This document shows, piece after piece, positions 15,303-24,575 of a DNA stretch of 39,627 nucleotides. The notes under the pieces were generated by a model. That model made no database searches, was not told the origin of the DNA, and saw nothing but the letters and a program-made list of their open reading frames with translations. Within the stretch, counting starts at the first letter, position 1; the number at the start of each line of letters is the position of its first letter. The stretch comes from an uncultured Ruminiclostridium sp. GTDB taxonomy: Bacteria; Bacillota; Clostridia; Oscillospirales; Ruminococcaceae. The stretch covers positions 1-39,627 of the forward strand of contig CANRII010000009.1 in the NCBI GenBank assembly GCA_947630685.1, read 5' to 3'. Made by a program: the position numbers and the translations under genes.

Positions 15303-17887
15303 TGGAACAAAAATATCGTGTAAATGAATTGGCAAAGGATCTGAATATCACCACGGGAGAGATAACCGCGCTGCTTCAGGAATATCTTGGGGTACAGAAA
15401 AAGACGCAGGCGAGTCTTAACGACGACGAGATAGCGCTTGTGCTGGAAAAATATTCTCAGGATAATCAGGTGGACAGCTTTGACGCATTTTTCGCTTCTG
15501 CGTCGGAAAAACCCGCAAAGGCAGAAAAGCCCAAGGCTAAGGAAGAAAAGCCCGCGGAAAAACCCGTTGTTAAGGAAGAAAAAGCCGTTGAAAAGGTTAA
15601 TGAAAAACCCGTCGAAAAGGCGAATGAAAAACCTGCGGCAGAGGAAAAGGCAGAACCTAAAAAGCCGGAGCAAAAGCCTGCGCGCGTTGAAGAAAAGCCT
15701 GTTCAGAAGCAAAAGCGCGACGAGCATACAAAGCCCGCTCCTACCGGAAAAGACGTTCATCACGACGAGAGAAAGCCAAAGGACGCAAAGGAGCAAAAGC
15801 GCCGCGAGAGCAGGCCGGTCCAGCCTGTCAAGCCCGCTATCGATCTGTCCAACATAAAGACCAACGAGCCGCCCAAGGGCAAGGTAAAGGGCGAGGCTGT
15901 ACAGCGCGGCGAGCAGGTGACAAAGCACGTCGATACCAGAGGCAGCTATGTAAACCTTGACAAGTACAATGAAAAGTACGAGTCCATCGCGGGCGAGGAC
16001 AGACGAAACAGCGAAAATTACACCAGAAAGCAGAAGATAAACCAGAAATCCCAGAAGAACCGCCAGCAGTTCAGCAAAAAGCGCGAGACCGAGGCTCAGA
16101 AGCTGAAAAGGCTTGAGCTGGAGCGGGCGCGCAAAAAGCAGCTTGAGATACAGATACCCGACGAGATAGTGGTATCCGAGCTTGCCTCCCGCCTTAAAAT
16201 GACGGCGGCGGAGGTCATCAAAAAGCTGTTCTCGCTTGGCGTAATGGCGAATATAAACCAGACGGTGGATTTTGATACCGCCTGCATAGTAGCCGAGGAG
16301 TTAGGCGCAAAGGTGACTAAGGAAGTGGTAGTTACCATCGAAGAGCGCCTGTTTGAAGAGGTGGAGGACACCGAGGAAAACCTCCAGCCGCGTTCTCCGG
16401 TAGTTGTGGTAATGGGACACGTAGACCACGGCAAGACCTCGCTGCTGGATAAGATACGCAATTCCAACGTTACCGCGGGAGAAGCGGGCGGAATAACCCA
16501 GCACATCGGCGCTTACCGTGTAAAGGCGGGCGGACGGGATATCACGTTTTTGGATACTCCCGGACATGAGGCGTTCACCGCTATGAGAGCGAGAGGCGCG
16601 CTTGCGACGGATATCGCGATACTGGTGGTAGCCGCCGACGACGGCATCATGCCGCAGACGGTAGAGGCGATAAATCACGCTAAAGCGGCAAATCTTTCCA
16701 TAATAGTTGCGATAAACAAGATAGATAAGCCGGGAGCGAATCCCGAAAAGGTAAAGCAGGAGCTAACCGAGCACGGTCTTGTAATAGAGGAATGGGGCGG
16801 AGATATCATCTGCGTTCCGGTCTCCGCTAAGACGGGACAGGGCATAGACGAGCTGCTGGAGATGGTAAACCTCACCTCCGACGTTCTGGAGCTCAAGGCA
16901 AATCCCGACCGCATGGCAAAGGGTACGGTCATCGAGGCAAGGATAGACAAAGGCAGAGGCCCGATAGCCACCGTGCTGGTGCAGGCGGGAACATTGCATA
17001 CCGGCGACGTGATAATCGCGGGTACGGCGGTAGGCCACGTCCGTGTTATGCGCGACGATAAGGGCAGAACGGTAAAAGAGGCGGGACCCTCGGTACCGGT
17101 AGAGATAATGGGACTTGCCGAAGTGCCTAACGCAGGCGACGATTTCGCGGCGGTAGAGGATGAGCGGCTGGCAAGAGAGTTAGTGGAAAAGAGAAAATTC
17201 GACGCAAAGCAGGAGCAGTTCAGCAAATTTACCAAGGTGAGCCTGGACAATCTGTTCTCGCGGATAGAAGAGGGCTCGATGAAGAAGCTGCCGATAATCG
17301 TAAAGGCGGACGTGCAGGGCTCTGTAGAGGCTGTTACGCAGTCGCTTGAAAAGCTGACCAACGAAGAAGTAAAGGTCGAGGTCATCCACGGGGCTGTCGG
17401 AGCGGTAAGCGAGAGCGACGTTATGCTCGCTAAGGCGTCGGGAGCGATAATAGTAGGCTTTAACGTGCGTCCCGCGCCCGCGGCGGCGGAGAACGCAAAG
17501 CGCGACGAGGTGGATATCCGTCTTTACCGCGTTATCTATGACGCGATAGAGGAGATACAGACCGCGATGAAAGGTATGCTCGCGCCTAAGTACCGCGAGG
17601 TGGATACCGGCCGCGTGGAGGTTCGCCAGACTATACGCATTTCCGGAGTAGGTGTAGTAGCGGGCTCTTACGTGCTGTCCGGCAAGGTACAGAGGAACGG
17701 CGAGGTAAGAGTAGTCAGAGACGGCATAATCCTTGCTGTGGATAAGATCGCCGGACTGCGCCGCTTCAAGGACGACGTAAAGGAAGTTTCCGAGGGGTAC
17801 GAGTGCGGTATAAGCCTTGAAAAATTCACCGATATCAAAGAGGGAGATATTTTCGAGGCGTTCGTGACCGAGGAGTACAGGGACTGA
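15302..17887 (+). CDS. infB: Translation initiation factor IF-2
   Basis: IF-2 is the GTPase that brings fMet-tRNA to the 30S subunit and promotes subunit joining. The 861-residue protein has an IF2_N motif ([22 protein letters not shown]), a ~150-residue low-complexity Lys/Glu/Pro region, and a second IF2_N-like motif ([25 protein letters not shown]). The G domain follows with GHVDHGKT (~372-379), DTPGH and NKID, and then domains II to IV. The Lys/Glu/Pro part uses repeated units such as EKPVEK. ATG 15302 overlaps the ylxQ stop and follows AAAGGGG by 8 bases. An in-frame TTG at 15299 is less likely. Confidence 0.98.
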   Translation: MEQKYRVNELAKDLNITTGEITALLQEYLGVQKKTQASLNDDEIALVLEKYSQDNQVDSFDAFFASASEKPAKAEKPKAKEEKPAEKPVVKEEKAVEKVNEKPVEKANEKPAAEEKAEPKKPEQKPARVEEKPVQKQKRDEHTKPAPTGKDVHHDERKPKDAKEQKRRESRPVQPVKPAIDLSNIKTNEPPKGKVKGEAVQRGEQVTKHVDTRGSYVNLDKYNEKYESIAGEDRRNSENYTRKQKINQKSQKNRQQFSKKRETEAQKLKRLELERARKKQLEIQIPDEIVVSELASRLKMTAAEVIKKLFSLGVMANINQTVDFDTACIVAEELGAKVTKEVVVTIEERLFEEVEDTEENLQPRSPVVVVMGHVDHGKTSLLDKIRNSNVTAGEAGGITQHIGAYRVKAGGRDITFLDTPGHEAFTAMRARGALATDIAILVVAADDGIMPQTVEAINHAKAANLSIIVAINKIDKPGANPEKVKQELTEHGLVIEEWGGDIICVPVSAKTGQGIDELLEMVNLTSDVLELKANPDRMAKGTVIEARIDKGRGPIATVLVQAGTLHTGDVIIAGTAVGHVRVMRDDKGRTVKEAGPSVPVEIMGLAEVPNAGDDFAAVEDERLARELVEKRKFDAKQEQFSKFTKVSLDNLFSRIEEGSMKKLPIIVKADVQGSVEAVTQSLEKLTNEEVKVEVIHGAVGAVSESDVMLAKASGAIIVGFNVRPAPAAAENAKRDEVDIRLYRVIYDAIEEIQTAMKGMLAPKYREVDTGRVEVRQTIRISGVGVVAGSYVLSGKVQRNGEVRVVRDGIILAVDKIAGLRRFKDDVKEVSEGYECGISLEKFTDIKEGDIFEAFVTEEYRD

Positions 17888-17912
17888 TACTGCTTTATGC
17901 GGAAAGGATATT

Positions 17913-18299
17913 ATGGCAAACTTCAATATTGACAGATTATCCGAGGATATAAAAAGAGAAATATCCGTCGCCGTAAGGGACATCAAAGACCCCAGGGTAG
18001 CGGGGAAGCTAGTCAGTATAACCGGCTGTTCTCTTACAAGCGATATGTCCTACTGCAAGCTGTATGTATCCTGCATGGGAAGCGAGGCTAAGACCGACAA
18101 GGCGGTAGCGGCGCTTACCGACGCATCGGGATTTTTCAAGCGCAGGATAAATCAGCGCATAAAGATGAGAAAGCTGCCGGAGCTTATATTCCTTCCGGAT
18201 AATTCGCTGGATTATTATTCTCATATCGAGAAGATAATAGAGAGTCTGCCGCCCTCAAACGGTACGGAAGACAAAAAGACCGACGCAACGGAGAAATGA
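17913..18299 (+). CDS. rbfA: 30S ribosome-binding factor RbfA
   Basis: RbfA binds the 30S subunit late in maturation and helps process the 16S 5' end, also aiding cold adaptation. The 128-residue protein has a KH-like fold: RLSEDIKREISVAVRDIKDPRV, then ITGCSLTSDMSYCKLYVSCMG, and the C-terminal segment LPELIFLPDNSLDYYSHIEKII. A charged tail follows. GGAAAGGA lies 6 bases before the ATG. infB ends 25 bp upstream, and nrnA begins 1 base after its stop. It is intact and of standard length. Confidence 0.96.
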   Translation: MANFNIDRLSEDIKREISVAVRDIKDPRVAGKLVSITGCSLTSDMSYCKLYVSCMGSEAKTDKAVAALTDASGFFKRRINQRIKMRKLPELIFLPDNSLDYYSHIEKIIESLPPSNGTEDKKTDATEK

Positions 18300-18300
18300 T

Positions 18301-19263
18301 ATGTTAATTAATGTAGAAAGGGCTGCGCGTATGCTCAAAGAGTATGACTATTATCTCATACTCAGTCACGCAAACCCTGACGGCGACACATTGGGCTGTG
18401 CATACGCTCTGTGCGCATTACTCCAAAAAGCGGGGAAATTCGCTAAGTGCCTTTGCGCGGACGAGATCGCGCCGAGAATGAAATATTTGACTACCGGAAT
18501 ACAGCCTCAGGAATTTGAGCATCAGACCATAGTCAGCGTGGACGTTGCCGACCGTAAGCTGCTGGGAAAGCTCAACGAGGTGTACGGCGACGAGGTGTTC
18601 CTCGCGATAGACCACCATCGCAGCCGCACCGAGTTTGCCGAGTTTACTTACGTTGAACCGGACGCGGCGGCGGCGTGCGAGCTGATATACGAGATAGCGC
18701 AGGTCATGCAGATACCGCTTGACGAGCAGATAGCGACCTGTCTGTATACCGGACTTGCTACCGATACCGGCTGCTTTAGATTTTCCAACACCACGCCTAG
18801 AACGCATTTTATCGCGTCAAAGCTGATGGAATACGGATTCCCTTACGAGGACATAAATTACCGGCTGTTTGACATGAAATCAAAGGGCAGGGTGCGCCTT
18901 GAGCAGGAAATATTCGAGAAGATGGAATTTTACTGCGACGATAAAATAGCGATAGTCTGCCTTACCAACGAGCTTATGGAGCGGCATAAGAACAGCGTGG
19001 ACGCGGAGGATTTCAACGGCCTTGCGGGAATGCCGCGCAGGATAGAGGGCGTGGAGATAGGCGTAACGATAAAGCAGAAGGAAGAAAAGGTGTTCAAAAT
19101 ATCGGTGCGCAGCAGCGAAGAGATAAACGCGTCGGAGATATGCGAAAAATTTGACGGAGGCGGCCACGCGAGAGCGGCAGGCTGTACGATAGAGGGTACA
19201 TTAGAAGAGGTAAAGGCGAAAATGCTGCCCGAGCTTAAAAGGGCGGTCGGCTGCGGTGAATAA
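18301..19263 (+). CDS. nrnA: DHH/DHHA1 phosphoesterase, NrnA-like oligoribonuclease / pAp phosphatase
   Basis: This 320-residue DHH-family enzyme degrades short RNA oligonucleotides and, in Bacillus, 3'-phosphoadenosine 5'-phosphate. Metal-binding motifs are visible: SHANPDGD (23-30), VDVAD (~79-83), the DHH triad in AIDHHRS and TGLATDTG. The DHHA1 domain carries GGGHARAAG near the C-terminus. It follows rbfA and precedes truB in the same order as many Firmicutes. The start lies 1 base after the rbfA stop, and the end overlaps the GTG start of truB. Some family members hydrolyse c-di-AMP-derived pApA. With darA also in this window such a role is conceivable, but sequence alone does not show it. 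Confidence 0.92.
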   Translation: MLINVERAARMLKEYDYYLILSHANPDGDTLGCAYALCALLQKAGKFAKCLCADEIAPRMKYLTTGIQPQEFEHQTIVSVDVADRKLLGKLNEVYGDEVFLAIDHHRSRTEFAEFTYVEPDAAAACELIYEIAQVMQIPLDEQIATCLYTGLATDTGCFRFSNTTPRTHFIASKLMEYGFPYEDINYRLFDMKSKGRVRLEQEIFEKMEFYCDDKIAIVCLTNELMERHKNSVDAEDFNGLAGMPRRIEGVEIGVTIKQKEEKVFKISVRSSEEINASEICEKFDGGGHARAAGCTIEGTLEEVKAKMLPELKRAVGCGE

Positions 19264-20170
19264 TACTGAGCCGTGCGGCGTTATATGTATCGATAAGCCG
19301 CAGGATTTTACCTCGTTTGACATAGTTACTTTGGCAAGAAAGGCGATAGGCACGCGCAGGATAGGTCACGGCGGTACGCTGGACCCGATGGCGGTGGGAG
19401 TGCTGCCGCTGTTTATCGGCAGAGCGGCAAAGACCGTCGATCTGCTGCCGGACAGCCGCAAGCAGTACAAAGCCGGTTTTCGGTTAGGAGCCGAATCCGA
19501 TACCGAGGACGTATGGGGAAATGTTATAGAAACGAGTTTAGCCGCGGTAAGCCTTGGCGAGCTTGAAAAAGCGTTGTCAATGTTCGTCGGCGAGATAGAC
19601 CAGATACCGCCGATGTATTCCGCAGTAAAGATACAAGGGCGCAGACTTTACGATATCGCCCGCAGCGGACAGGTCGTTGAAAGACCGTCAAGGCGGGTGA
19701 CCGTAAGCGATATAAAGATACTTGATTACGATGAAGACACGCGTCGGGGAGAGCTGCTCATAGACTGCTCAAAGGGTACATATATCCGCACGCTTATCGC
19801 GGATATAGGAAAAACGCTGGGTACCGGCGGGATAATGACCTCGCTGGTGCGCACGCGGTCGGCAGGCTTTTTGCTGTCCGACTGCATAACGCTTGACGAG
19901 CTCAAAGCGCTTTCCCCCGACGAGATAAAAAGCCGGCTTATCCCGACCGAACGGAGCTTTTCGGGATGTCGGGAGGAGAAACTTGACGATATGCAGGCAA
20001 GGCTGTTTATAAACGGGACGATACCTACGGCGCTTGCCGCAAGGCTCGGTGAAAACGAGCTTGTAAGAATAAAGGACAGGGACGAACGTTTCCTCGGTCT
20101 GATACGAACCGATGAAAAGCGCGCCGCAGGCACGGTCTATTTGGAAGTCACCGCCTCGGCAGAGGGTTAA
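19256..20170 (+). CDS. truB: tRNA pseudouridine(55) synthase TruB
   Basis: TruB makes pseudouridine 55 in the T-loop of tRNAs. The 304-residue protein has GVICIDKPQDFTSFD, the catalytic Asp43 within GHGGTLDPMAVGVLP, the conserved QYKAGFRLG, the IPPMYSAVKIQGRRLYDIAR motif and SKGTYIRTLIADIG. A C-terminal PUA-like region ends the protein. The start is GTG 19256 overlapping the last codons of nrnA, with only a weak ribosome site (GGGCGGTCGG), so translation probably depends on coupling to nrnA. ribF begins 5 bp after the stop. Confidence 0.96.
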   Translation: MNNTEPCGVICIDKPQDFTSFDIVTLARKAIGTRRIGHGGTLDPMAVGVLPLFIGRAAKTVDLLPDSRKQYKAGFRLGAESDTEDVWGNVIETSLAAVSLGELEKALSMFVGEIDQIPPMYSAVKIQGRRLYDIARSGQVVERPSRRVTVSDIKILDYDEDTRRGELLIDCSKGTYIRTLIADIGKTLGTGGIMTSLVRTRSAGFLLSDCITLDELKALSPDEIKSRLIPTERSFSGCREEKLDDMQARLFINGTIPTALAARLGENELVRIKDRDERFLGLIRTDEKRAAGTVYLEVTASAEG

Positions 20171-20175
20171 AAAGC

Positions 20176-21066
20176 ATGACGGATATAACGCACAATCTTA
20201 TAAAGCTGCCGCCGACAGCGGTCGCCGTCGGTTTTTTTGACGGACTGCATCTCGGTCACATGGAGGTCATAAAAGAGGCGCTGCGCCATGAATATGCCTC
20301 CGCCATGTTTACCTTCCATTCCGATACGGCTTTGCCGAAAAGGGAAAAGATAGAAAATCTGCTGTCAAATGAAATGAAGCTGGAAAATCTGGCAAAAACA
20401 GGGCTGGATTATGTATATTCGCCGGATTTCGACACGGTGAGGGATTACACCGCAGAGGATTTTATAGTGCGGGTATTGGCGAAGATAATGAACGCCAAGA
20501 CCGTTATCTGCGGCTTTGATTTCAGGCTCGGAGCGGGAGGCGGCTGCGACGCGGAGCAGTTCAAGCTGCTTTGCGGCAAGCACGGGATAGACACCGTGAT
20601 AATCCCGCCGTTTTCTCTGGACGGGCAGATAGTACATTCCACCGCGATAAAAAACCTCATAAAATCGGGAGAAGTCGAAAAGGCGAACCGCCTGCTCGGC
20701 TATGAATTTTGCTATGAGGGCGAGGTAATATACGGCAATAAGTTAGGACGGAAGATAGGCTTCCCGACGATAAACCAGCTGTTCCCCGAAAATATCGTTA
20801 TGCCGCGCTTCGGCGTTTATAAAAGCACCGTCGAGATAGACGGCAGGCTTTTCCCGTCGGTGACGAATATCGGTGTAAAACCGACGGTGGCGTATAAGGA
20901 TAAGCCGCTCAGCGAAACGCATATAAACGATTTTGACGGCGATCTGTACGGCCGGACGCTGAGGATAAGGCTGATAAGGTTTATTCGTCCCGAAAGGAAA
21001 TTCGATGATCTTGACGGGCTGAAAGAGCAGCTTTCAAAGGACAAGAGCGAGGCTATACTTTCATAA
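20176..21066 (+). CDS. ribF: Bifunctional riboflavin kinase / FAD synthetase RibF
   Basis: RibF converts riboflavin to FMN and FMN to FAD. The N-terminal adenylyltransferase half shows VAVGFFDGLHLGHMEV with the nucleotidyl-transfer HxGH-like motif, and later CGFDFRLGAGG. The C-terminal kinase half shows GEVIYGNKLGRKIGFPTINQ, then GVYKSTVEIDG and NIGVKPTV. The length of 296 is typical. No FMN riboswitch precedes it, as expected for the last gene of the rimP-truB transcription unit. The start lies 5 bp after truB, and the ribosome site GAGGG sits within the truB end. Confidence 0.95.
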   Translation: MTDITHNLIKLPPTAVAVGFFDGLHLGHMEVIKEALRHEYASAMFTFHSDTALPKREKIENLLSNEMKLENLAKTGLDYVYSPDFDTVRDYTAEDFIVRVLAKIMNAKTVICGFDFRLGAGGGCDAEQFKLLCGKHGIDTVIIPPFSLDGQIVHSTAIKNLIKSGEVEKANRLLGYEFCYEGEVIYGNKLGRKIGFPTINQLFPENIVMPRFGVYKSTVEIDGRLFPSVTNIGVKPTVAYKDKPLSETHINDFDGDLYGRTLRIRLIRFIRPERKFDDLDGLKEQLSKDKSEAILS

Positions 21067-21093
21067 CGCTGTCACCTGATTGTCACTATGCGG

Positions 21094-21102
21094 TGATATA
21101 AT
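21094..21102 (+). promoter_or_regulatory. Extended -10 promoter of the GldFG-like ABC operon
   Basis: TGATATAAT (21094-21102) is an extended -10 with a perfect TATAAT. No good -35 lies 17 bp upstream (ACCTGA), so it may rely on the extended -10 or an activator. It sits 72 bp before the first gene. Confidence 0.6.
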
Positions 21103-21120
21103 ATGCTTTTGGAAAAATAA

Positions 21121-21135
21121 ATTCGTTCAACGAAT
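21121..21135. promoter_or_regulatory. Perfect palindrome ATTCGTT-C-AACGAAT, candidate operator
   Basis: This is a 15-nt palindrome with 7-base arms and a single central base, beginning 18 bp past the -10 of the ABC operon. Its form resembles operators of dimeric helix-turn-helix repressors. No regulator gene adjoins it. Confidence 0.55.
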
Positions 21136-21174
21136 AAATATACTGCCGTTTAAGGCAAAAATAAGGAGAGCCAA

Positions 21175-22170
21175 ATGATCGAAGTACAAAATCTTACTAA
21201 GCGATACGGCGCTAAGCTGGCTGTTGACAGGGTCTCGTTCAAGGTGAACGAGAGCGAGATACTCGGCTTTCTCGGACCGAACGGCGCGGGAAAGACCACC
21301 ACGATGAATATACTGACCGGTTATCTTTCCTCAACCGACGGAAAGGCGCTGATAAACGGGATAGACATCCTGGAGGAGCCGCTCAAGGCTAAAAAGCTGA
21401 TAGGCTACCTGCCGGAGCAGCCGCCGCTTTATCTTGACATGACGGTCGAGGAGTATCTGAAATTTGTCTACAGGCTTAAAAAGTGCAAGCTGCCGATAAA
21501 TTCTCACCTTAAAGAGATATGTGAATTAGTTAAGATAACCGACGTTAAAAAGCGCGTTATCAAGAACCTGTCAAAGGGATATAAGCAGCGCGTCGGCGTT
21601 GCACAGGCATTAGTGGGAAATCCTCCGGTGCTGATACTCGACGAGCCGACGGTAGGACTTGACCCCAAGCAGATAATAGAGATACGCACGCTGATAAAAA
21701 AACTCGGCAAGAATCACACCGTTATCCTTTCCAGTCATATCCTCTCTGAGGTACAGGCGGTATGCGACCGCATAGTGATAATAAACCGCGGCAGGATAGT
21801 AGCGGACGATAATTCCGAAAGACTGGTACAGAATCTTTCCAACGACCATAAGCTGATAGTCCGCGCGGAGGGCAATCCCAACGAGATAAAAAAGCTGCTT
21901 TCTTCGATACCGGATATGAGAGAGGTCAGGATAAACCGCGAGAATATCGAGCCGGGCGTTGCGGAATTTTATCTCAACGCCAAAGAGGGCAGCGACGTGC
22001 GCAGAGAGGTCTCCAAGCGGCTCGCGTCGCGTAATTTCCCGCTGCTGATGATGAAGTCCTCCGAGCTTACGCTGGAGGAGATATTCCTTAAGATAACCAC
22101 CGGCGATATCTACGGACACGCCGACAAGATAGAAGCGGGCATGGATACAAGGCTCGCCGGAAAAGAGTAA
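21175..22170 (+). CDS. ABC transporter ATP-binding protein (GldA/NatA-like)
   Basis: This 331-residue ATPase powers the ABC-2 type permease encoded next to it. Walker A is GPNGAGKTT (about residues 35-43), the signature is LSKGYKQR, Walker B is VLILDEPTVGLD, and the switch histidine lies in ILSSHILSE. The C-terminal ~100 residues form the extra domain usual in this subfamily (IINRGRIVADDNSERL onward). GGAG about 8 bases before ATG 21175 is the ribosome site. The permease, a GldG-like protein and a DUF4340 protein follow, the arrangement called Gld-type in Bacteroidetes but common in Clostridia with no proven substrate. Confidence 0.93.
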   Translation: MIEVQNLTKRYGAKLAVDRVSFKVNESEILGFLGPNGAGKTTTMNILTGYLSSTDGKALINGIDILEEPLKAKKLIGYLPEQPPLYLDMTVEEYLKFVYRLKKCKLPINSHLKEICELVKITDVKKRVIKNLSKGYKQRVGVAQALVGNPPVLILDEPTVGLDPKQIIEIRTLIKKLGKNHTVILSSHILSEVQAVCDRIVIINRGRIVADDNSERLVQNLSNDHKLIVRAEGNPNEIKKLLSSIPDMREVRINRENIEPGVAEFYLNAKEGSDVRREVSKRLASRNFPLLMMKSSELTLEEIFLKITTGDIYGHADKIEAGMDTRLAGKE

Positions 22171-22182
22171 GGGGGTATAAAG

Positions 22183-22887
22183 ATGCTTGCAATATTTCGC
22201 AGAGAGCTGAAGGCTTATTTTACCTCTCCGCTCGGTTATGTATTTTTGGCGATATTCTACGCGTTCGCCGGGCTGTTTTTCTGGCTGTTCGCTTTGGATA
22301 TAGGCTCTACCGATTTGTCAACGGCGTTTCTTATGATGTTTTTGGTGCTGATGGTATTTGTGCCGCTGCTCACCATGAGACTGCTTGCGGACGATAAAAA
22401 GCAAAAGACCGATCAGCTCACATTGACCGCTCCGGTCAGTCTGTTTTCGATAGTATTCGGTAAATTCCTGTCGGCGTACGTCATATTTGTGGCGGGCGTT
22501 GCGGTATTTCCGGTGTTCGGCTTTGTGATGTCGATATTTGCGAAAATATCCTGGCTGCCTATCTGGGGAAACACGGTGGGATTATTGCTGCTGGGTGGTA
22601 TTTTCGTATCCTCCGGACTGTTTGTATCCGCGCTTACCGAAAATCAGATGATAGCGGCGATAGGCAGCTTTTTCATCAACCTTATGATAATGCTGCTGGA
22701 TACTTTGGTGAACCAGTTCCCCTCCGGCTTTTTCAGGACGGTGCTGGGCAGCATTTCTATATATTCGCGTTATATCGAGATAACCAACGGAATATTCAGC
22801 TTATCAAGCGTGCTGTTCTTCCTAAGCGTTATCGGCATATTCCTTTTCCTCACGGTGAGAGTGCTGGAAAAGAAACGCTGGGCGTGA
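22183..22887 (+). CDS. ABC-2 type permease, GldF-like
   Basis: This 234-residue integral membrane protein shows about six hydrophobic segments. It starts with the family hallmark FRRELKAYFTSPLGYVFLAIFYAFAG, then LMMFLVLMVFVPLLTMRLLADDKKQKTDQLTLTAP, which has the conserved RxxxDxxKxxTDQ-like cytosolic turn. It forms the membrane channel for the ATPase encoded 12 bp upstream. AAGGGGG lies about 9 bases before the ATG. The substrate is unknown. Confidence 0.9.
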   Translation: MLAIFRRELKAYFTSPLGYVFLAIFYAFAGLFFWLFALDIGSTDLSTAFLMMFLVLMVFVPLLTMRLLADDKKQKTDQLTLTAPVSLFSIVFGKFLSAYVIFVAGVAVFPVFGFVMSIFAKISWLPIWGNTVGLLLLGGIFVSSGLFVSALTENQMIAAIGSFFINLMIMLLDTLVNQFPSGFFRTVLGSISIYSRYIEITNGIFSLSSVLFFLSVIGIFLFLTVRVLEKKRWA

Positions 22888-22915
22888 CTAATACCGTGAA
22901 AGGAATGGGATAAGT

Positions 22916-24547
22916 ATGGAAGAGAAAAAAGAAAACGAAATAATAGAAGAAACCGATAATTTAACGGACGCACAGGAAGCTCCTGCCGCACAGGACGCTC
23001 CTGCCGAAGAGGGTACTGTTGAGGAAAAGAAAGCAAAGAAAAAGTCCGAGGGTAAAAGTAAAAATCCTTTTAAGAACAAGAAATTCAAGTACGGTAGTCT
23101 TTCGGTATTATTCACGATAATATTTGTAGTTATGATCGTACTGGTAAACGTGGTGATCACCCTGATCGGCGAAAGATTTTCGGTATCCGCCGACCTTACC
23201 GACGAGGGACTGTTCAGCATAGAGCAAAGCTCAGCGGAATATCTCGCCGGGATAGATCAGCATATAACCATCACCGTTACCAGCAATGAAAGCGAGTTTA
23301 CCGGCAGCACCTATTATAATCAGACTAACGAGATACTCAAAAGAATAGTGAACACCAACGGCAATTTCACGCTGAATTATATAGATATCGTGGAAAACCC
23401 CGGTTTTCAGTCAAACTACAGCGAGACCATCTCCGCCGGAGAGATAGTGGTGGAAAGTGAGGAGACCGGCCGTCATAAGGTATTGGACTACGAGGATTAT
23501 CTGTCGATAACCTACGATCAGAACTATCTGATGATGGGAATAAGGCAGCCTACCTCTATCGAAGCTAATTGTGAGCAGGCGGTGGTATCCGCTATAATGA
23601 ACGTCACCGACGACGACCCCGTCAAGGTGGCGGTGCTCAGCGGCTACGGCGAGACCGACAACGCATATATCACCGAGCAGCTTGAAACAAACAGCTATGT
23701 TGTGGAAAACGTCAATATCCCGCTTACCGACGTGATAAGCGATGAATATGATTTTGTACTGATAAACGGACCTACCAGCGACTATTCGGTAGCGGACATC
23801 ACCAAAATAGACGACTGGCTGGACAACAAGGGCATATTTGAGAAGAACCTTATTTATATCGCCAATCCGTCATTGGGCGAATCTCCCAACATCGACGGCT
23901 TGCTTGAGGATTGGGGTCAGAGAGTGGAAAAGGGCACGGTATACCAGACCGATACCAACTATTCTTACCCGCAGATGAACACCTACCAGGTACTGGACGT
24001 ACCGGACAGCGATTTTTCCGAGTTCTCCAACGATTCTCAGATATACGGACTCAACCTCAGCCCGATAACCTTGCTTTGGGAGGGTACCGGCAACAAGACC
24101 GAGTACGCCAACGGCAATATGGAAGCGCAGATACTGCTCTCCAGCTATAACGGCGCGGTGGTAAAGCCGCAGGATTCCGGCAACAACTGGCAGCCGGACG
24201 ACAATATGGCAAGAGCCGCTCTGCCGGTAGCGGTACAGACCGTAAAGAGCAGATTTGAGGGTACGGAGCCGTTCCGGAGCAGAGTGATAACCATAGGCGG
24301 CATAGAGCTGTTCGACGGCGCTTTCCTTACCAGCGCGACAAATAACGCACAATTTCTTATAAACATGTTCAACGTAAGCTGCGGTAAGGAGGAGGGTATA
24401 ACTCTTACGCCTAAATCCTACAGCGCCGTTCCCATCGAGGTCACCGAGGCTCAGAAGAACACGCTGATGGTGATATTCGTTATCGTACTGCCGATAGTTC
24501 TGCTTGTCGCAGGTATCGTCATCTGGATAAGACGTATCCATAAATAA
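22916..24547 (+). CDS. GldG-family auxiliary ABC transport protein
   Basis: This 543-residue protein has an acidic then basic cytosolic N-terminus (~60 residues), a membrane segment (~62-82), a large extracytoplasmic domain, and a C-terminal membrane helix (~510-532) ending in IRRIHK. The region just after the first helix (RFSVSADLTDEGLFSIEQSSAEYL) and the HITITVTSNES strand match GldG/ABC-auxiliary proteins. The middle GYGETDNAYITEQLETNSY and DFVLINGPTSDY also fit. It likely works outside the membrane with the ATPase/permease pair. GAAAGGAATGGG precedes ATG 22916. The N-terminus carries an Ala/Pro/Glu repeat (AQEAPAAQDAPAEE). Confidence 0.88.
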   Translation: MEEKKENEIIEETDNLTDAQEAPAAQDAPAEEGTVEEKKAKKKSEGKSKNPFKNKKFKYGSLSVLFTIIFVVMIVLVNVVITLIGERFSVSADLTDEGLFSIEQSSAEYLAGIDQHITITVTSNESEFTGSTYYNQTNEILKRIVNTNGNFTLNYIDIVENPGFQSNYSETISAGEIVVESEETGRHKVLDYEDYLSITYDQNYLMMGIRQPTSIEANCEQAVVSAIMNVTDDDPVKVAVLSGYGETDNAYITEQLETNSYVVENVNIPLTDVISDEYDFVLINGPTSDYSVADITKIDDWLDNKGIFEKNLIYIANPSLGESPNIDGLLEDWGQRVEKGTVYQTDTNYSYPQMNTYQVLDVPDSDFSEFSNDSQIYGLNLSPITLLWEGTGNKTEYANGNMEAQILLSSYNGAVVKPQDSGNNWQPDDNMARAALPVAVQTVKSRFEGTEPFRSRVITIGGIELFDGAFLTSATNNAQFLINMFNVSCGKEEGITLTPKSYSAVPIEVTEAQKNTLMVIFVIVLPIVLLVAGIVIWIRRIHK

Positions 24548-24575
24548 AACCAACGAGGAGATATTGGTGTATTAA

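Noticed and set aside
20171-20175. FMN riboswitch before ribF
   Set aside because: Only 5 bp separate truB and ribF, so there is no room for the aptamer; ribF is simply the last gene of the operon.
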